Below, one piece after another: positions 19,429-28,523 of a stretch of 64,000 nt of DNA. Made by a program: the position numbers and the translations under genes. Each line of letters begins with the position of its first letter. Position 1 is the stretch's first letter. The DNA comes from Burkholderiales bacterium (GTDB lineage Bacteria > Pseudomonadota > Gammaproteobacteria > Burkholderiales > Burkholderiaceae_E), in assembly GCA_029977705.1 (NCBI GenBank), contig JAPOKJ010000014.1, positions 1-64,000 on the forward strand. Reading direction: 5' to 3'. The notes under the pieces are model-generated. The model was given only the letters and a program-made list of their open reading frames with translations, did not search any database and had not been told where the DNA came from.

Positions 19429-20253
19429 TCAGAACGGCTTGTCGCCGGCCAGCGTGATCCGCTGCAGCACGCGGCGATACCCGTGATAATCGTTGATCGG
19501 GTTGTGCTGGGCGCAGCGGTTGTCCCAGAAGGCGATCGAACCCACGGCCCACTGGAAACGGCAGGTGAACTCGACGCGTACCTGATGGGCGAACAGGTAC
19601 TGGAGCAGGCCTGCACTTTCCTCATCCTTCATGCCCTCGATGCCGGCGGTGTGGGCAACATTGACGAACAAGGCCTTGCGGCCGGTCTCGGGATGGGTGC
19701 GCACCAGCGGATGTGCGTTCACGTAGGACTGCGGCGCGTCGGCCTTGCCGTCGCTGCGCAGCCGGTCCTCACGGGTCTTGGACACATCGGCCTTGGCCGA
19801 GGTGCTGATGCCCTTGAGGCCCTCGAGCAGGCGTTTCATCGTGTCGGACAGGCTGTCATAGGCCAGGTACTGGTTGGCAAACAAGGTGTCGCCGCCATAG
19901 GGCGGCACCTCACGCGCCAGCAGCATCGAGCCCATCGGCGGAATCGGCAGGTAGGGGGTGTCCGAGTGCCAGATGCCGCCGAAGTTCACGGTTTCATGTT
20001 CGAGCTTCTTGACCTCGATGATCTCGGGAAAGCCCTCGATGCCCTTGACGAAGGGATACTCCACGGGCTGGCCCATGCTGCGCGCAAAGGCCATGAATTG
20101 CGCCGGGGTAAGCGTCTGGTCGCGAAAGAAGATCACCAGGTGCTCGAGGAACACGGCGCGGATCTCGGCGGCCAAATCGGGTGACACCCCCTTGGACAGG
20201 TCCACGCCGCCGATTTCGGCGCCCAGGGCACCGGCCAGTTTCTTGACCTTCAT
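19429..20253 (-). CDS. TauD/TfdA-family Fe(II)/2-oxoglutarate dioxygenase
   Basis: A 274-residue dioxygenase. The iron motif H-x-D is H96-S-D98 in G-G-I-W-H-S-D-T-P-Y; the distal His is in C-A-Q-H-N-P-I-N-D-Y and the 2-oxoglutarate Arg is in G-Y-R-R-V-L-Q-R near the C-terminus. The N-terminus L-A-G-A-L-G-A-E-I-G-G-V-D-L is the usual TauD/TfdA opening. Such enzymes oxidise taurine, alkylsulfates, phenoxyacetates or similar acids. Upstream on the same strand is a Bug receptor (125 bp gap), so uptake and oxidation of a carboxylate is plausible. Start ATG preceded by AAGGAG. Confidence 0.92.
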   Translation of the reverse strand: MKVKKLAGALGAEIGGVDLSKGVSPDLAAEIRAVFLEHLVIFFRDQTLTPAQFMAFARSMGQPVEYPFVKGIEGFPEIIEVKKLEHETVNFGGIWHSDTPYLPIPPMGSMLLAREVPPYGGDTLFANQYLAYDSLSDTMKRLLEGLKGISTSAKADVSKTREDRLRSDGKADAPQSYVNAHPLVRTHPETGRKALFVNVAHTAGIEGMKDEESAGLLQYLFAHQVRVEFTCRFQWAVGSIAFWDNRCAQHNPINDYHGYRRVLQRITLAGDKPF

Positions 20254-20377
20254 GTGCTGCTCCTTGCGGCTCGTGCCGGGCCGCAGCGGCCATGCCCCTG
20301 GCCGCCAGCGCTTGTTCGACGCCCGCTCGATACCCCACCGCCACTCGAGCGCCACGCCATCGCCACGCCATCACCTC

Positions 20378-21394
20378 TCAATCGGCGGTGGCACCGGAGG
20401 CCTTGACCACCTCGGCCCATTTCGCGATGTCAGACTTGAGCATCGCCGCCAGGTCCTGGGGACTGGACTCGAAGGCTTCCGCGCCGAGGCCGGCAAATTT
20501 CTCGAGGATGGCCGGCTCGGCCAGTATCGCCTTGATGTCGCCATTGATCTGGCGCACCACGGCAGGCGGCATGCCCTTGGGGCCGAACAGGCCGAACCAG
20601 GGATTGATGACGAAGCCGGGGTAGCCAGACTCGGCAATGGTGGGCAGGTCCCTGAAGGCGGCCGCACGCCTGGAGCCGGTCACCGCCAGGGCCCGCACAC
20701 TGCCGGTACGGATGTGCTGGGCCACCGACGGCAGGCTGGTGAACACCAACTGGATCTGGCCCGAGATCAGGTCGGTCAGGGCCGGCGCCGCCCCCTTGTA
20801 GGGGATGTGCTGCATGCGGTTGGCTGCACCGGGGTTGTAGGCATTGAACATCTCGCCGAGCAGGTGATTGACCGAGCCATTGCCCGCCGAGCCGAACGAC
20901 ACCGGGTTCCTGGCCGCCCAGGCTGCCAGCTCCTTCATGTTGGCCACCGGCACCTTGGGATTGACGATGGCCACGAAAGGCACGTTGGCCAGGGTGGCCA
21001 CCGCTGTGAAATCAGCTTCAGGATCGAAGGGCAGCTTCTTGTAGATGCTCGGATTGATCGCATGCGAGCCGACATAGGACATCAGCAAGGTGTAGCCATC
21101 ACCAGCCGACTTGGCCACCGCATCCATGCCGATGTTGCCGCCCGCGCCGGCACGGTTCTCGACCACCACCGGCTGGCCCCATTTTTCGGACAGCCGCGCC
21201 GCCACGATGCGTGCCAGGGCATCCGAGGCTCCACCGGGGGTCTGCGGCACGATGATGCGCACCGCGCGCACCGGATATCCGGTCTGGGCCTGTGCCGCTG
21301 TACCGGGCAGCCCGCAGCACAGCGCCAGGCACAGCGCCGCCATACCTGTGACACGGCGGCGGGAGAAAGACGATGCGGAGGATGCAAGCGACAT
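20378..21394 (-). CDS. Bug/TctC-family solute-binding receptor
   Basis: A 338-residue orphan TTT receptor. Sec signal with R-R-R-V-T-G-M followed by an Ala/Leu/Cys core and A-Q-A-Q-T. Mature protein opens Y-P-V-R-A-V-R-I-I-V and P-G-G-A-S-D, with V-E-N-R-A-G-A-G-G-N-I-G, all Bug family markers. No TctA/TctB membrane genes nearby. It lies upstream of the dioxygenase/CMD pair on the same strand and may supply their substrate; that link rests on position only. Confidence 0.92.
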   Translation of the reverse strand: MSLASSASSFSRRRVTGMAALCLALCCGLPGTAAQAQTGYPVRAVRIIVPQTPGGASDALARIVAARLSEKWGQPVVVENRAGAGGNIGMDAVAKSAGDGYTLLMSYVGSHAINPSIYKKLPFDPEADFTAVATLANVPFVAIVNPKVPVANMKELAAWAARNPVSFGSAGNGSVNHLLGEMFNAYNPGAANRMQHIPYKGAAPALTDLISGQIQLVFTSLPSVAQHIRTGSVRALAVTGSRRAAAFRDLPTIAESGYPGFVINPWFGLFGPKGMPPAVVRQINGDIKAILAEPAILEKFAGLGAEAFESSPQDLAAMLKSDIAKWAEVVKASGATAD

Positions 21395-21478
21395 GGGGCC
21401 GGCCTATCGATCAGGGTGACGCGATTCTATGCCTGTGCCGGCGGGGCGCCGGACAGGGGTTCCATCAGGTGGGGCTGC

Positions 21479-22060
21479 TCAGCGCTTCTGGAAGCTGAGG
21501 GTCACCTCGCCCAGGCGGATGCCGAACTTGCTCATCACCGCCCTGTTCAGCATGACCCGGCCATCCATCAGGTACATCCAGTCATCGAATTGCACATGGT
21601 AGGTCTTGCCATCGACCGGCAGGGCCATCGTGTACTGCCAGTTCAGGGCATTGCCACTGACCACGCCCTGGGCGGTGCCGACCACATCGGCGGCCGTGCC
21701 GGCATAGCGGCCAGGGGCGATCCGCTTCAGGGTCCAGACGCGCTTTTCACGGCTGCCGTCCGAGTAGGTGAAGTCTTCATCGAGGGTGCCGGTATCTCCC
21801 TGCCATTGACAGCGCATCACCACGGTGAAGCGTTTGATGACCTTGCCGGAGCGGTCCTGGAACATGCCCCAGGCATCGAGCGTGCCGTTGAAATAATCCT
21901 CCAGGACCAGCGCCGGCTTTTCCGAGCGGTAGTCCTCGGGTTGCACCGTGGTGCAGGCCTGCACGGCCAGCAGGCCGGCCAACGCGACGAGCCCGGCAAG
22001 GCGACGGCAGGCGCGCAGGAAGAACCGGGGCCAGGGCAGGGAGCGAATGTTCATGGGCAT
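21479..22060 (-). CDS. DUF3833-family lipoprotein
   Basis: A 193-residue protein with an N-terminal hydrophobic segment ending in L-L-A-V-Q-A-C (C36), a passable lipobox, so probably a lipoprotein. The rest is a lipocalin-like beta-rich domain that I recognise as DUF3833: L-E-D-Y-F-N-G-x-x-D-A-W-G near the start, F-T-Y-S-D-G-x-x-x-x-R-V-W in the middle and W-x-Y-x-M-x-L-P-V-D-G-K near the end. Function of the family is not known. The start may be Met at 22060 or 22054. It is divergent from the esterase gene and 84 bp upstream of the Bug gene on the same strand. Confidence 0.87.
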   Translation of the reverse strand: MPMNIRSLPWPRFFLRACRRLAGLVALAGLLAVQACTTVQPEDYRSEKPALVLEDYFNGTLDAWGMFQDRSGKVIKRFTVVMRCQWQGDTGTLDEDFTYSDGSREKRVWTLKRIAPGRYAGTAADVVGTAQGVVSGNALNWQYTMALPVDGKTYHVQFDDWMYLMDGRVMLNRAVMSKFGIRLGEVTLSFQKR

Positions 22061-22206
22061 GCTTTCTGTGGGTGAGACGTCATCATTCCATGAATCGGCT
22101 GGAACCGACCCTGCCGATGCCTGGGGTATTCTCGACGGCGCCCGGCAGCCATGGAACTGCTTTCACGTCGCCACGCCCGGCCCCGAACTTACAAGGACAC
22201 CACGCC

Positions 22207-23148
22207 ATGCTGCATCCCCAGGCACGCGCCATGCTCAAGCTGATCGAAGACAACAAGATGCCGCCCACTCACACCCTGGCACCGGAGGCGGCGCGCAAGA
22301 TGTACCTGGAGCGCCGCTTCTTCAGCCAGCCGGCCGCGCCCGAGATGGGTGAAGTGCGAAACCTGCAGGCCGATGGTCCGCAGGGGCCGATCGCCCTGCG
22401 CCTGTACCGCCCGGCCGGCAGCCGGGCCGGCGAGGTCCTGCCGGCGCTGGTCTACTACCACGGCGGCGGCTGGGTGATCGGTGACCTGGACACCCACGAT
22501 GTGCTGTGCCGCCAGCTGTGCAACGCGGCCGGCGTCAGCGTGATCGCGGTCGACTATCGCCTGGCCCCGGAACATCGCTTTCCGGCCGCCTTCGATGACA
22601 GCCTGGCCGCCACCCAGTGGATCCGTGCCCATGCGGCCGAGCTCGCAATCGATGCCGATCGCCTGGCGGTCGGCGGCGACAGCGCCGGTGGCAATCTGGC
22701 GGCGGCCGTATGCATCGCTGCACGCGATGCCGGCACATTGCCGATCCGCTTCCAGTTGCTGATCTATCCGGCCACCGACCAGGTGCCCGACTACGCCTCG
22801 CGCACCAGCAACGGCCAGGGCTACCTGCTCACTGCCGACACGATGAAGTATTTCCACGACCACTACATCGTGGACAAGGCCGATGACCTGGATTGGCGCG
22901 CCTCGCCCCTGCGCGCCGCGTCACTGAGGAACTTGCCGCCGGCGCTGGTGCTCACCGCCGGCTTCGATCCACTGCTCGACGAGGGACAGGCCTATGCCGA
23001 TGCCCTGAGCGCAGCCGGCAACCGGGCCAGCTATGTGTGCTTTTCGCGCCAGATCCATGGCTTCATCACCATGGGGCGGGTGCTCGAGGAGGCCAACAGC
23101 GCGGTGGCGCTGTGTGCCGCCGAGCTGCGCCGGGAGCTGGGCGCCTGA
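22207..23148 (+). CDS. Alpha/beta hydrolase, hormone-sensitive-lipase family esterase
   Basis: A 313-residue esterase. The oxyanion motif H-G-G-G-W is at residues 85-89, the nucleophile motif G-D-S-A-G-G at 157-162 (S159), and the triad is completed by D254 (G-F-D-P-L) and H284 (Q-I-H-G-F). This is the complete HSL/family IV set, so it should hydrolyse short acyl esters. No signal peptide; cytoplasmic. The ATG at 22207 has AAGGA 9 bp upstream. It converges with the enoyl-CoA hydratase gene across a 21-bp gap containing a hairpin. Confidence 0.93.
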   Translation: MLHPQARAMLKLIEDNKMPPTHTLAPEAARKMYLERRFFSQPAAPEMGEVRNLQADGPQGPIALRLYRPAGSRAGEVLPALVYYHGGGWVIGDLDTHDVLCRQLCNAAGVSVIAVDYRLAPEHRFPAAFDDSLAATQWIRAHAAELAIDADRLAVGGDSAGGNLAAAVCIAARDAGTLPIRFQLLIYPATDQVPDYASRTSNGQGYLLTADTMKYFHDHYIVDKADDLDWRASPLRAASLRNLPPALVLTAGFDPLLDEGQAYADALSAAGNRASYVCFSRQIHGFITMGRVLEEANSAVALCAAELRRELGA

Positions 23149-23158
23149 TCGAGGACGG

Positions 23159-23180
23159 GCGGGCGCGCTTCAGCGCCCGC
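23159..23180. terminator. GC-rich hairpin at convergent gene ends
   Basis: Perfect 8-bp inverted repeat GCGGGCGC (23159-23166) and GCGCCCGC (23173-23180) with a 6-bp loop that contains the start of the enoyl-CoA hydratase stop codon. No T-run follows, so it may slow polymerase or protect 3' ends rather than act as a classical terminator. Confidence 0.5.
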
Positions 23181-23985
23181 GAAACACCGCCGTCCGCTTT
23201 TCCAGGAAGGCGGCCACGCCTTCGCGGGCGTCCTCGCTGACGAATACCCGCCGCACCTGTTCATCCTCGACGCGCAGGCCGGCATCGCCGAGCTGTTCGC
23301 CGGCCGCATCCACACACTGGCGGATCGCATCGATCGCCAGCGGGCTGAAGCGGGTGACCGAACGCGCCATCGCCAGCGCCGCCTCGCAGCTCTGACGCTG
23401 CGCGCTGCCGGGCTCGGGCGTGATCACGCGATGGACCAGACCCATGGCCAGCGCCTGCTGCGCATCGACGGGTTCGCCCACCAGCATCATCTCGAGCGCG
23501 CGCGCCCGTCCCACCAGGGCGGGCAGGAATTGGGTCCCCCCGTACGCCGGCAGCACGCCCAGCTTGATCTCGGGCAAGGACAACCGCGCATGGGCCGCGG
23601 CCACCCGAAAGGTGCAGGCCATCGCCAGTTCCAGCCCGCCCCCATAGGCCAGGCCATTGATGGCCGCCACGCTGATCAGCCGGGAACGCCACAACCGCAC
23701 CAGCAGTTGCCGGGCCATCAGCGTCTTGGCTTCACTCTGGGCCGCATCGAGGGTGGACAGCTCGGCCAGGTCGGTGCCGGCACAAAAGGCCTTCTCCCCC
23801 TCGCCGACGATGATCAGCAGCGGCTTGCCCTCGGCTTCGAGCTGGTCGATGGCCGCGCCCAGGCCGTCCAGCACCGGCCGGGTCAGCGCATTGAGCCGCT
23901 GCGGCCGGCAGATGGTGAAGACCAGCCCATCGTCGAGGGCTTGCAGGTGATAGTCGGGGCCGGGCGGAGTGTGTGGGGTGCTCAT
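23170..23985 (-). CDS. Enoyl-CoA hydratase/isomerase family protein
   Basis: A 271-residue crotonase-fold protein. It has the N-terminal R-P-Q-R-L-N-A-L-T strand, the oxyanion segment A-F-C-A-G-T-D-L-A-E-L and the second oxyanion loop in N-G-L-A-Y-G-G-G-L-E-L-A-M-A-C. The E of the second loop region (S-L-P-E-I-K-L-G) matches the catalytic Glu of hydratases. Cytoplasmic; acts on a CoA thioester whose nature is unknown. Start at 23985 gives the usual length; an upstream Met at 23994 is possible. Confidence 0.91.
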   Translation of the reverse strand: MSTPHTPPGPDYHLQALDDGLVFTICRPQRLNALTRPVLDGLGAAIDQLEAEGKPLLIIVGEGEKAFCAGTDLAELSTLDAAQSEAKTLMARQLLVRLWRSRLISVAAINGLAYGGGLELAMACTFRVAAAHARLSLPEIKLGVLPAYGGTQFLPALVGRARALEMMLVGEPVDAQQALAMGLVHRVITPEPGSAQRQSCEAALAMARSVTRFSPLAIDAIRQCVDAAGEQLGDAGLRVEDEQVRRVFVSEDAREGVAAFLEKRTAVFRGR

Positions 23986-24069
23986 GGCCCCCATCATAGG
24001 CAAAAAGCAGGTCGGCAAGAAGGCAGCCCGTGCGATGATTCAGGCCGTCCGTTTCACCCGCATCGCCTC

Positions 24070-24960
24070 ATGACGTCCCCCACTGCCCCGGGCACCGTGA
24101 ATTTCAAGGGTCTGCCCTGCATCCTGCTGCAACGCCCCGCCGGAAATCGCGCCCTGATTGCCCTGCACGGGGCCCAGGTCCTGTCCTGGGTGAGCGCCGA
24201 TGGCCGCGAGCACCTGTACCTGAGTCCGCGGGCACAGCTGGACGGCCAGGGCGCCATCCGTGGCGGCATTCCGCTGTGCTTTCCCCAGTTCAACCAGCGC
24301 GTCATCGAAGGCCGCAAGCTGCCCAAGCATGGCTTTGCGCGCCTGCTGCCCTGGCAAGTGGTGGAGCAGGCGCCTGGCCCGGCCGGGCACGACCAGGCGG
24401 TGCTGCGGCTGACCCCGGCGCAACTGACCCCCGCCCTGCGCCAGGCCTGGCCCTTCGACTTCGAGGCGCGCGTCTCGGTGACGCTGACGGCGCGGCAACT
24501 GGACGTTGCATTCGAGCTGGTCAACACCGGCGACCAGCCCCTGCCCTTCGCGCTCGCCCTGCACACCTACCTGCGGGTCGGGGACATCGGGCAGACCCGG
24601 CTCGAGGGCCTGCAAGGGGCCGGTTACTGGGATGCCGTGGCGCATCCGCAGAACCCCGCACATATCGAACAGGAACGTCAGCCCGGCCTGACGATCGAGG
24701 GTGAGTTCGACCGGGTGTATCGCAGCGCCGCAGCCACCACCCTGCGCCAGCCCGATCATGCCCTGGCCCTGTCGCAGGGCGCCGAACTGACCGAAACCGT
24801 GGTCTGGAATCCTGGCGCAGCCTTGTGCGCGGGCCTGGCCGACATGCCGGCCGACGGCTATCGTCACATGCTGTGTGTCGAGGCCGCCCGCATCGATGCA
24901 CCGGTGTGGCTGGCCCCGGGCGCATGCTGGCAGGCCGGACAGACCCTGCAAACCCTTTGA
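24070..24960 (+). CDS. D-hexose-6-phosphate mutarotase (YeaD-like)
   Basis: A 296-residue aldose-epimerase-fold protein of the glucose-6-phosphate 1-epimerase branch. Markers: G-A-Q-V-L-S-W near the N-terminus, R-G-G-I-P-L-C-F-P-Q-F in the middle with the catalytic-region K-H-G-F-A-R, and A-L-A-L-H-T-Y that supplies a second active-site His; W-N-P-G near the end. It interconverts alpha and beta anomers of hexose-6-phosphate in the cytoplasm. The start ATG has no clear Shine-Dalgarno. An aminotransferase gene follows 21 bp later. Confidence 0.9.
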   Translation: MTSPTAPGTVNFKGLPCILLQRPAGNRALIALHGAQVLSWVSADGREHLYLSPRAQLDGQGAIRGGIPLCFPQFNQRVIEGRKLPKHGFARLLPWQVVEQAPGPAGHDQAVLRLTPAQLTPALRQAWPFDFEARVSVTLTARQLDVAFELVNTGDQPLPFALALHTYLRVGDIGQTRLEGLQGAGYWDAVAHPQNPAHIEQERQPGLTIEGEFDRVYRSAAATTLRQPDHALALSQGAELTETVVWNPGAALCAGLADMPADGYRHMLCVEAARIDAPVWLAPGACWQAGQTLQTL

Positions 24961-24981
24961 CCCACCGACGCCCCCACCGCC

Positions 24982-26112
24982 ATGTCCCCCCGCTATACCC
25001 GCATCGTTGCACCCCTGCCCTCCACCGTTCCCTTTGTCGGCCCAGAAGCACAGGAGCGCCTGCGCGGCCGCCCGTTCAAGGCGCGCATCGGCGCCAATGA
25101 AAATGTCTTCGGCCCCTCGCCGCTGGCAATCGCCGCCATGCGCGAGGCGGCGACCCAGGCCTGGATGTACGGTGATCCCGAAAACCATGAACTCAAGGGG
25201 GCCCTGGCCGCGCGCCTGGGCGTCAAGCCCGCCAACATCGTGATCGGCGAGGGCATCGATTCGCTGTTCGGCTACACGGTGCGCCTGTTCGTCGAACCGG
25301 GCGATGCGGTGGTGACGTCGCTGGGTGCCTATCCCACCTTCAACTTCCATGTCCACGGCTTTGGCGGGCGTCTGGTGACCGTGCCCTATGTGAACGATCG
25401 CGAGGATCCGCAATCCCTGCTCGATGCAGCGCAGGGCAAGGGGCTGGCCGACAGCGCCGGCCTGCCGCCCAAGCTGATCTACTTTGCCAACCCCGACAAC
25501 CCGATGGGCTCGTGGTGGCCGGCGGCCGATGTGCAGGCCCTGATCGACCATCTGCCGGCCGGCACGGTCCTGGTGCTCGATGAGGCCTACAGTGAATTCG
25601 CACCACCCGGCAGCCTGCCGGCGCTCGATGTCGACAACCCGGCGGTGATCCGCTTCCGCACCTTCTCGAAGGCCTGGGGCATGGCCGGTGCCCGCATCGG
25701 CTATGCGATTGCCGAAGAGGGCGTGGCGCGCAGCTTCGACAAGATCCGCAACCATTTCTCGGTCAACCGCATCGCCCAGGCCGGCGCGCTGGCCAGCCTG
25801 CAGGACCCCCACCATCTCGAGGACACCGTGCAGCGCGTTCGGGCCTCGCTCGAGCGCATCGCCGACATCGCACGGCAAAACGGTCTCGAGCCCCTGCCTT
25901 CGGCCACCAATTTCCTGACCGTGGACTGCGGCCGCGACGGCGTCTTTGCCAAGCGGGTGCTCGATGGCCTGATCGAGCGGGACGTCTTCGTTCGCATGCC
26001 CGGGGTCGCCCCGCTCAACCGGGCCATCCGCATCTCGGCGGGTACCGCGGCCGACCTGGCCGTGCTGGAAGCGCAACTGCCCCTGGCCCTGGCGGCGGCA
26101 CGGAACCCTTGA
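24982..26112 (+). CDS. PLP-dependent aminotransferase, histidinol-phosphate aminotransferase-like
   Basis: A 376-residue fold-type I (class I/II) aminotransferase. N-E-N (A-N-E-N-V-F-G-P-S-P) near residue 40 and Y-G-D-P-E-N are typical of the HisC group; N-P-D-N-P-M-G is the N-P-x-N-P substrate loop; V-L-D-E-A-Y precedes the PLP lysine K230 in T-F-S-K-A-W-G-M-A-G-A-R-I-G-Y. It lacks neighbouring his genes, so it may be a paralogue used for another amino acid rather than the biosynthetic HisC. Cytoplasmic. Start by ATG at 24982. Confidence 0.9.
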   Translation: MSPRYTRIVAPLPSTVPFVGPEAQERLRGRPFKARIGANENVFGPSPLAIAAMREAATQAWMYGDPENHELKGALAARLGVKPANIVIGEGIDSLFGYTVRLFVEPGDAVVTSLGAYPTFNFHVHGFGGRLVTVPYVNDREDPQSLLDAAQGKGLADSAGLPPKLIYFANPDNPMGSWWPAADVQALIDHLPAGTVLVLDEAYSEFAPPGSLPALDVDNPAVIRFRTFSKAWGMAGARIGYAIAEEGVARSFDKIRNHFSVNRIAQAGALASLQDPHHLEDTVQRVRASLERIADIARQNGLEPLPSATNFLTVDCGRDGVFAKRVLDGLIERDVFVRMPGVAPLNRAIRISAGTAADLAVLEAQLPLALAAARNP

Positions 26113-26235
26113 GCGCAATCCCGCTGGCGGGGTTGGCTGGCAGGGGCAGGACGCCGCTCTTGCTAGACTCGACCCCTGCCGCTGCACCCGGCCCTCGCCG
26201 CCACAGCCTTCGACCCACCCAACCTTGCGAACATC

Positions 26236-27000
26236 ATGAGTCTCCCGCATCAAGGCAAGATCGCCATCATCACCGGCGCCGCCACCGGCATCGGCTTTGC
26301 ATCGACCAAGGCGCTGACCGGCGCCGGTTTCACCGTGGTCATGGCGGGACGCCGTGCCGACGCCCTCAAGCAGGCACAGGACAAGCTGGGCGACCTGGCG
26401 GCGCGCACCCTGGCCGTGCCCACTGACGTAGGCAACCCGGATTCGGTGAAGAACCTGTTCGCGCTCACCCGGCAGACCTACGGGCGCCTGGACGTGCTGT
26501 TCAACAACGCCGGGACCGGCGCACCGCCCCTGCCCCTGGAGGAGCTGAGCTACGAGCAGTGGATGACCGTGGTCAATGCCAACCTGACGGGCGTGTTCCT
26601 GTGCACCCAGCAGGCCTTCAAGATCATGAAGGAACAGAACCCGCAGGGCGGCCGCATCATCAACAACGGCTCGATCTCGGCCCACGCGCCGCGCCCCTTC
26701 TCCTCGCCCTACACCGCCACCAAACATGCCGTCACCGGCCTGACCAAGGCCAGTTCGCTCGACGGCCGCGCCTACAACATCGCGGTCGGCCAGATCGACA
26801 TCGGCAATGCCGGCACCGACATGACCGAGCGCATGAAAAAAGGCATCCTCCAGCCTGATGGCTCGACCCGCGTCGAACCGGTGATGGATGTCGATCATGT
26901 CGGCCAGGCCGTGCTGCAGATGGCCAGCCTGCCGCTCGAAAGCAACATCCTGACCATGACCATCATGGCCACCAAGATGCCCTTCGTGGCGCGCGGCTGA
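26236..27000 (+). CDS. SDR-family oxidoreductase
   Basis: A 254-residue short-chain dehydrogenase. T-G-A-A-T-G-I-G at residues 13-20 and A-G-R-R in the second strand suggest NADP use; N-N-A-G at mid-protein; catalytic S in N-G-S-I-S-A-H and Y-x-x-x-K in S-P-Y-T-A-T-K-H-A. The C-terminal part ([13 protein letters not shown]) is characteristic of a proteobacterial subgroup of unassigned substrate. The ATG at 26236 has no strong Shine-Dalgarno. Confidence 0.92.
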   Translation: MSLPHQGKIAIITGAATGIGFASTKALTGAGFTVVMAGRRADALKQAQDKLGDLAARTLAVPTDVGNPDSVKNLFALTRQTYGRLDVLFNNAGTGAPPLPLEELSYEQWMTVVNANLTGVFLCTQQAFKIMKEQNPQGGRIINNGSISAHAPRPFSSPYTATKHAVTGLTKASSLDGRAYNIAVGQIDIGNAGTDMTERMKKGILQPDGSTRVEPVMDVDHVGQAVLQMASLPLESNILTMTIMATKMPFVARG

Positions 27001-27031
27001 CCCCGGCCAGGCCGACCGGATCCCGTCCGCG

Positions 27032-27292
27032 ATGCAGGTGCCAGCCTCCCTGCGCGACAGCCTGCATGCTGTCCCGCTCGATGCCAACCGTCTGGCAGCC
27101 CTGTGGCGCGGCCAGACGCAATGGCTTGCGGCGCTGCCGCCGCGCTATCCGGCGGCCCTCGAGAACATCCTGCAGCGCCTCGAATCCGGGGCCTCGTTCA
27201 GCGAGGAAAGCTGCTCCTTCAGCCAGCGCGACCTGCTCGATGCGCTGGGCGTCTGGCTGGACCGGGTCGAACAATTACCCTCGGGCAGCTGA
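27032..27292 (+). CDS. Small hypothetical protein
   Basis: An 86-residue frame between the SDR and the acyltransferase on the same strand. I do not recognise a family. Composition looks coding: a helical, Leu-rich soluble protein with a W-L-A-A-L-P-P-R-Y-P motif and a C-terminal F-S-Q-R-D-L-L-D-A-L-G-V-W-L-D-R helix. It ends 6 bp before the next start, as in an operon. It has no membrane segment. I treat it as real with moderate confidence; a codon-bias test would decide. Confidence 0.6.
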   Translation: MQVPASLRDSLHAVPLDANRLAALWRGQTQWLAALPPRYPAALENILQRLESGASFSEESCSFSQRDLLDALGVWLDRVEQLPSGS

Positions 27293-27298
27293 TCACGG

Positions 27299-28510
27299 GT
27301 GCTGGCCAAGTCATTGAAGGCGACTGCTCACTCCCTGCCTGACACTGTCCTGGCGGCCTTCCCGTTTCTGGATCTGTGGCGAGTGCTGGCTGCGGCCTGC
27401 GTGCTGGCCCTGCATTTCCAGCAGCAGCAATTCTGGCCGCAGGACGTGCCTAGCTTCTATCGGCTGGCCCATCTGGGCGTCATCGTCTTTTTCGTGATCT
27501 CGGGCTACAGCGTTGCCAGCGCGGCGCATCGCGCAGGGCACCAGCCGCTCGAGTTCCTGGTGGCACGCTGGTCGCGCCTGTACAGCGTCGTGGTGCCGGC
27601 CCTGTTGCTGGCCCTGGTGCTCGATGAGATCGCGGGGATCGGCCGCAGCGACCTGTATCCCACCTGGCAATACCCGAAATGGTGGCTGCACCTGGGCTTT
27701 CACCTGCTCTTTCTGGGCGAGTCCTGGCACTTCACCCTTCGGCCTTTCTCGATCATTCCGTACTGGTCGCTGGCCTACGAGTTCTGGTACTACGCGCTGC
27801 TGGCCGCCTCGATGCTGCGCAGCGCGCACTGGCGCTGGCTGGCGCTGGGCGTGGTGCTGCTGATCATGGGCCCGCACCTCTGGGCCCTGCTGCCCTGCTG
27901 GCTGCTGGGCGTGGTGGTGTTTCGCGTGACACTCGCCTCAGCCATGAATGTGGCGACCGCTGCCGGGCCGGGCAGCCTGCCGCGCTGGCGGCGCGCCGCC
28001 CGTCCGCTGGCCTGCCTGGGCTTCATCCTCGCAGGCGCCGGCAGCCTGGCCAGCGGCATCGATGCCGGCCTGATCCACTGGTCGCGGCAGGTGGACGAGG
28101 CCCTGCAGGCCTTCAGCCACAAGACCCTGCGCCTGGACTATGCCCGCTGGTTCCTGGCCGACTACCTGATCGCGCTGCTGTTTGCCCTGGCCCTGCTGCT
28201 GGCCTGCCAGGGCGGGCCGCCGCGCAACAGCCGGCTCCACAGGGGGCTGGCCTGGCTGGCGCCGCATACCTTCGGCCTGTACCTGCTGCACTACACCCTG
28301 ATCCAGTTCTGCGCCGCCCTGATCGCACCGGCCCAGCGCAGTGGCTGGCGCTCGCCGGCGCTGGCCGCCCTCATCATCGCCACATGCCTGCTGCTGTCGG
28401 TGCTGTTCTCGCGCACCCGCCCGTTCTGGCAGCGCGGGCTGGACGGGGCCCTGTCCCGGGCGCTGTTCTGGCGCAGGGGCCGTCGCGCCGGTTCGCGGCC
28501 GACGGCTTGA
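27299..28510 (+). CDS. Acyltransferase-3 (OatA/OafA-type) membrane protein
   Basis: A 403-residue polytopic protein starting with GTG. It opens with F-L-D-L-W-R-V-L-A-A and a catalytic-region His in A-L-H-F, then L-G-V-I-V-F-F-V-I-S-G-Y, the signature of acyltransferase family 3, and F-S-I-I-P-Y-W-S-L-A-Y-E-F-W-Y-Y in the middle. About ten hydrophobic helices; a short Arg-rich cytoplasmic tail. These proteins O-acylate cell-surface sugars or exported molecules. There is no C-terminal SGNH domain. Its target is unknown since no glycan genes are adjacent. Confidence 0.9.
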   Translation: MLAKSLKATAHSLPDTVLAAFPFLDLWRVLAAACVLALHFQQQQFWPQDVPSFYRLAHLGVIVFFVISGYSVASAAHRAGHQPLEFLVARWSRLYSVVVPALLLALVLDEIAGIGRSDLYPTWQYPKWWLHLGFHLLFLGESWHFTLRPFSIIPYWSLAYEFWYYALLAASMLRSAHWRWLALGVVLLIMGPHLWALLPCWLLGVVVFRVTLASAMNVATAAGPGSLPRWRRAARPLACLGFILAGAGSLASGIDAGLIHWSRQVDEALQAFSHKTLRLDYARWFLADYLIALLFALALLLACQGGPPRNSRLHRGLAWLAPHTFGLYLLHYTLIQFCAALIAPAQRSGWRSPALAALIIATCLLLSVLFSRTRPFWQRGLDGALSRALFWRRGRRAGSRPTA

Positions 28511-28523
28511 GGGTAGCGCCGGC

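Noticed and set aside
24040-27087. 1015-codon open frame across the mutarotase, aminotransferase and SDR genes
   Set aside because: It spans three well-supported genes on the other strand and encodes Gly/Arg/His-rich sequence without homology features.
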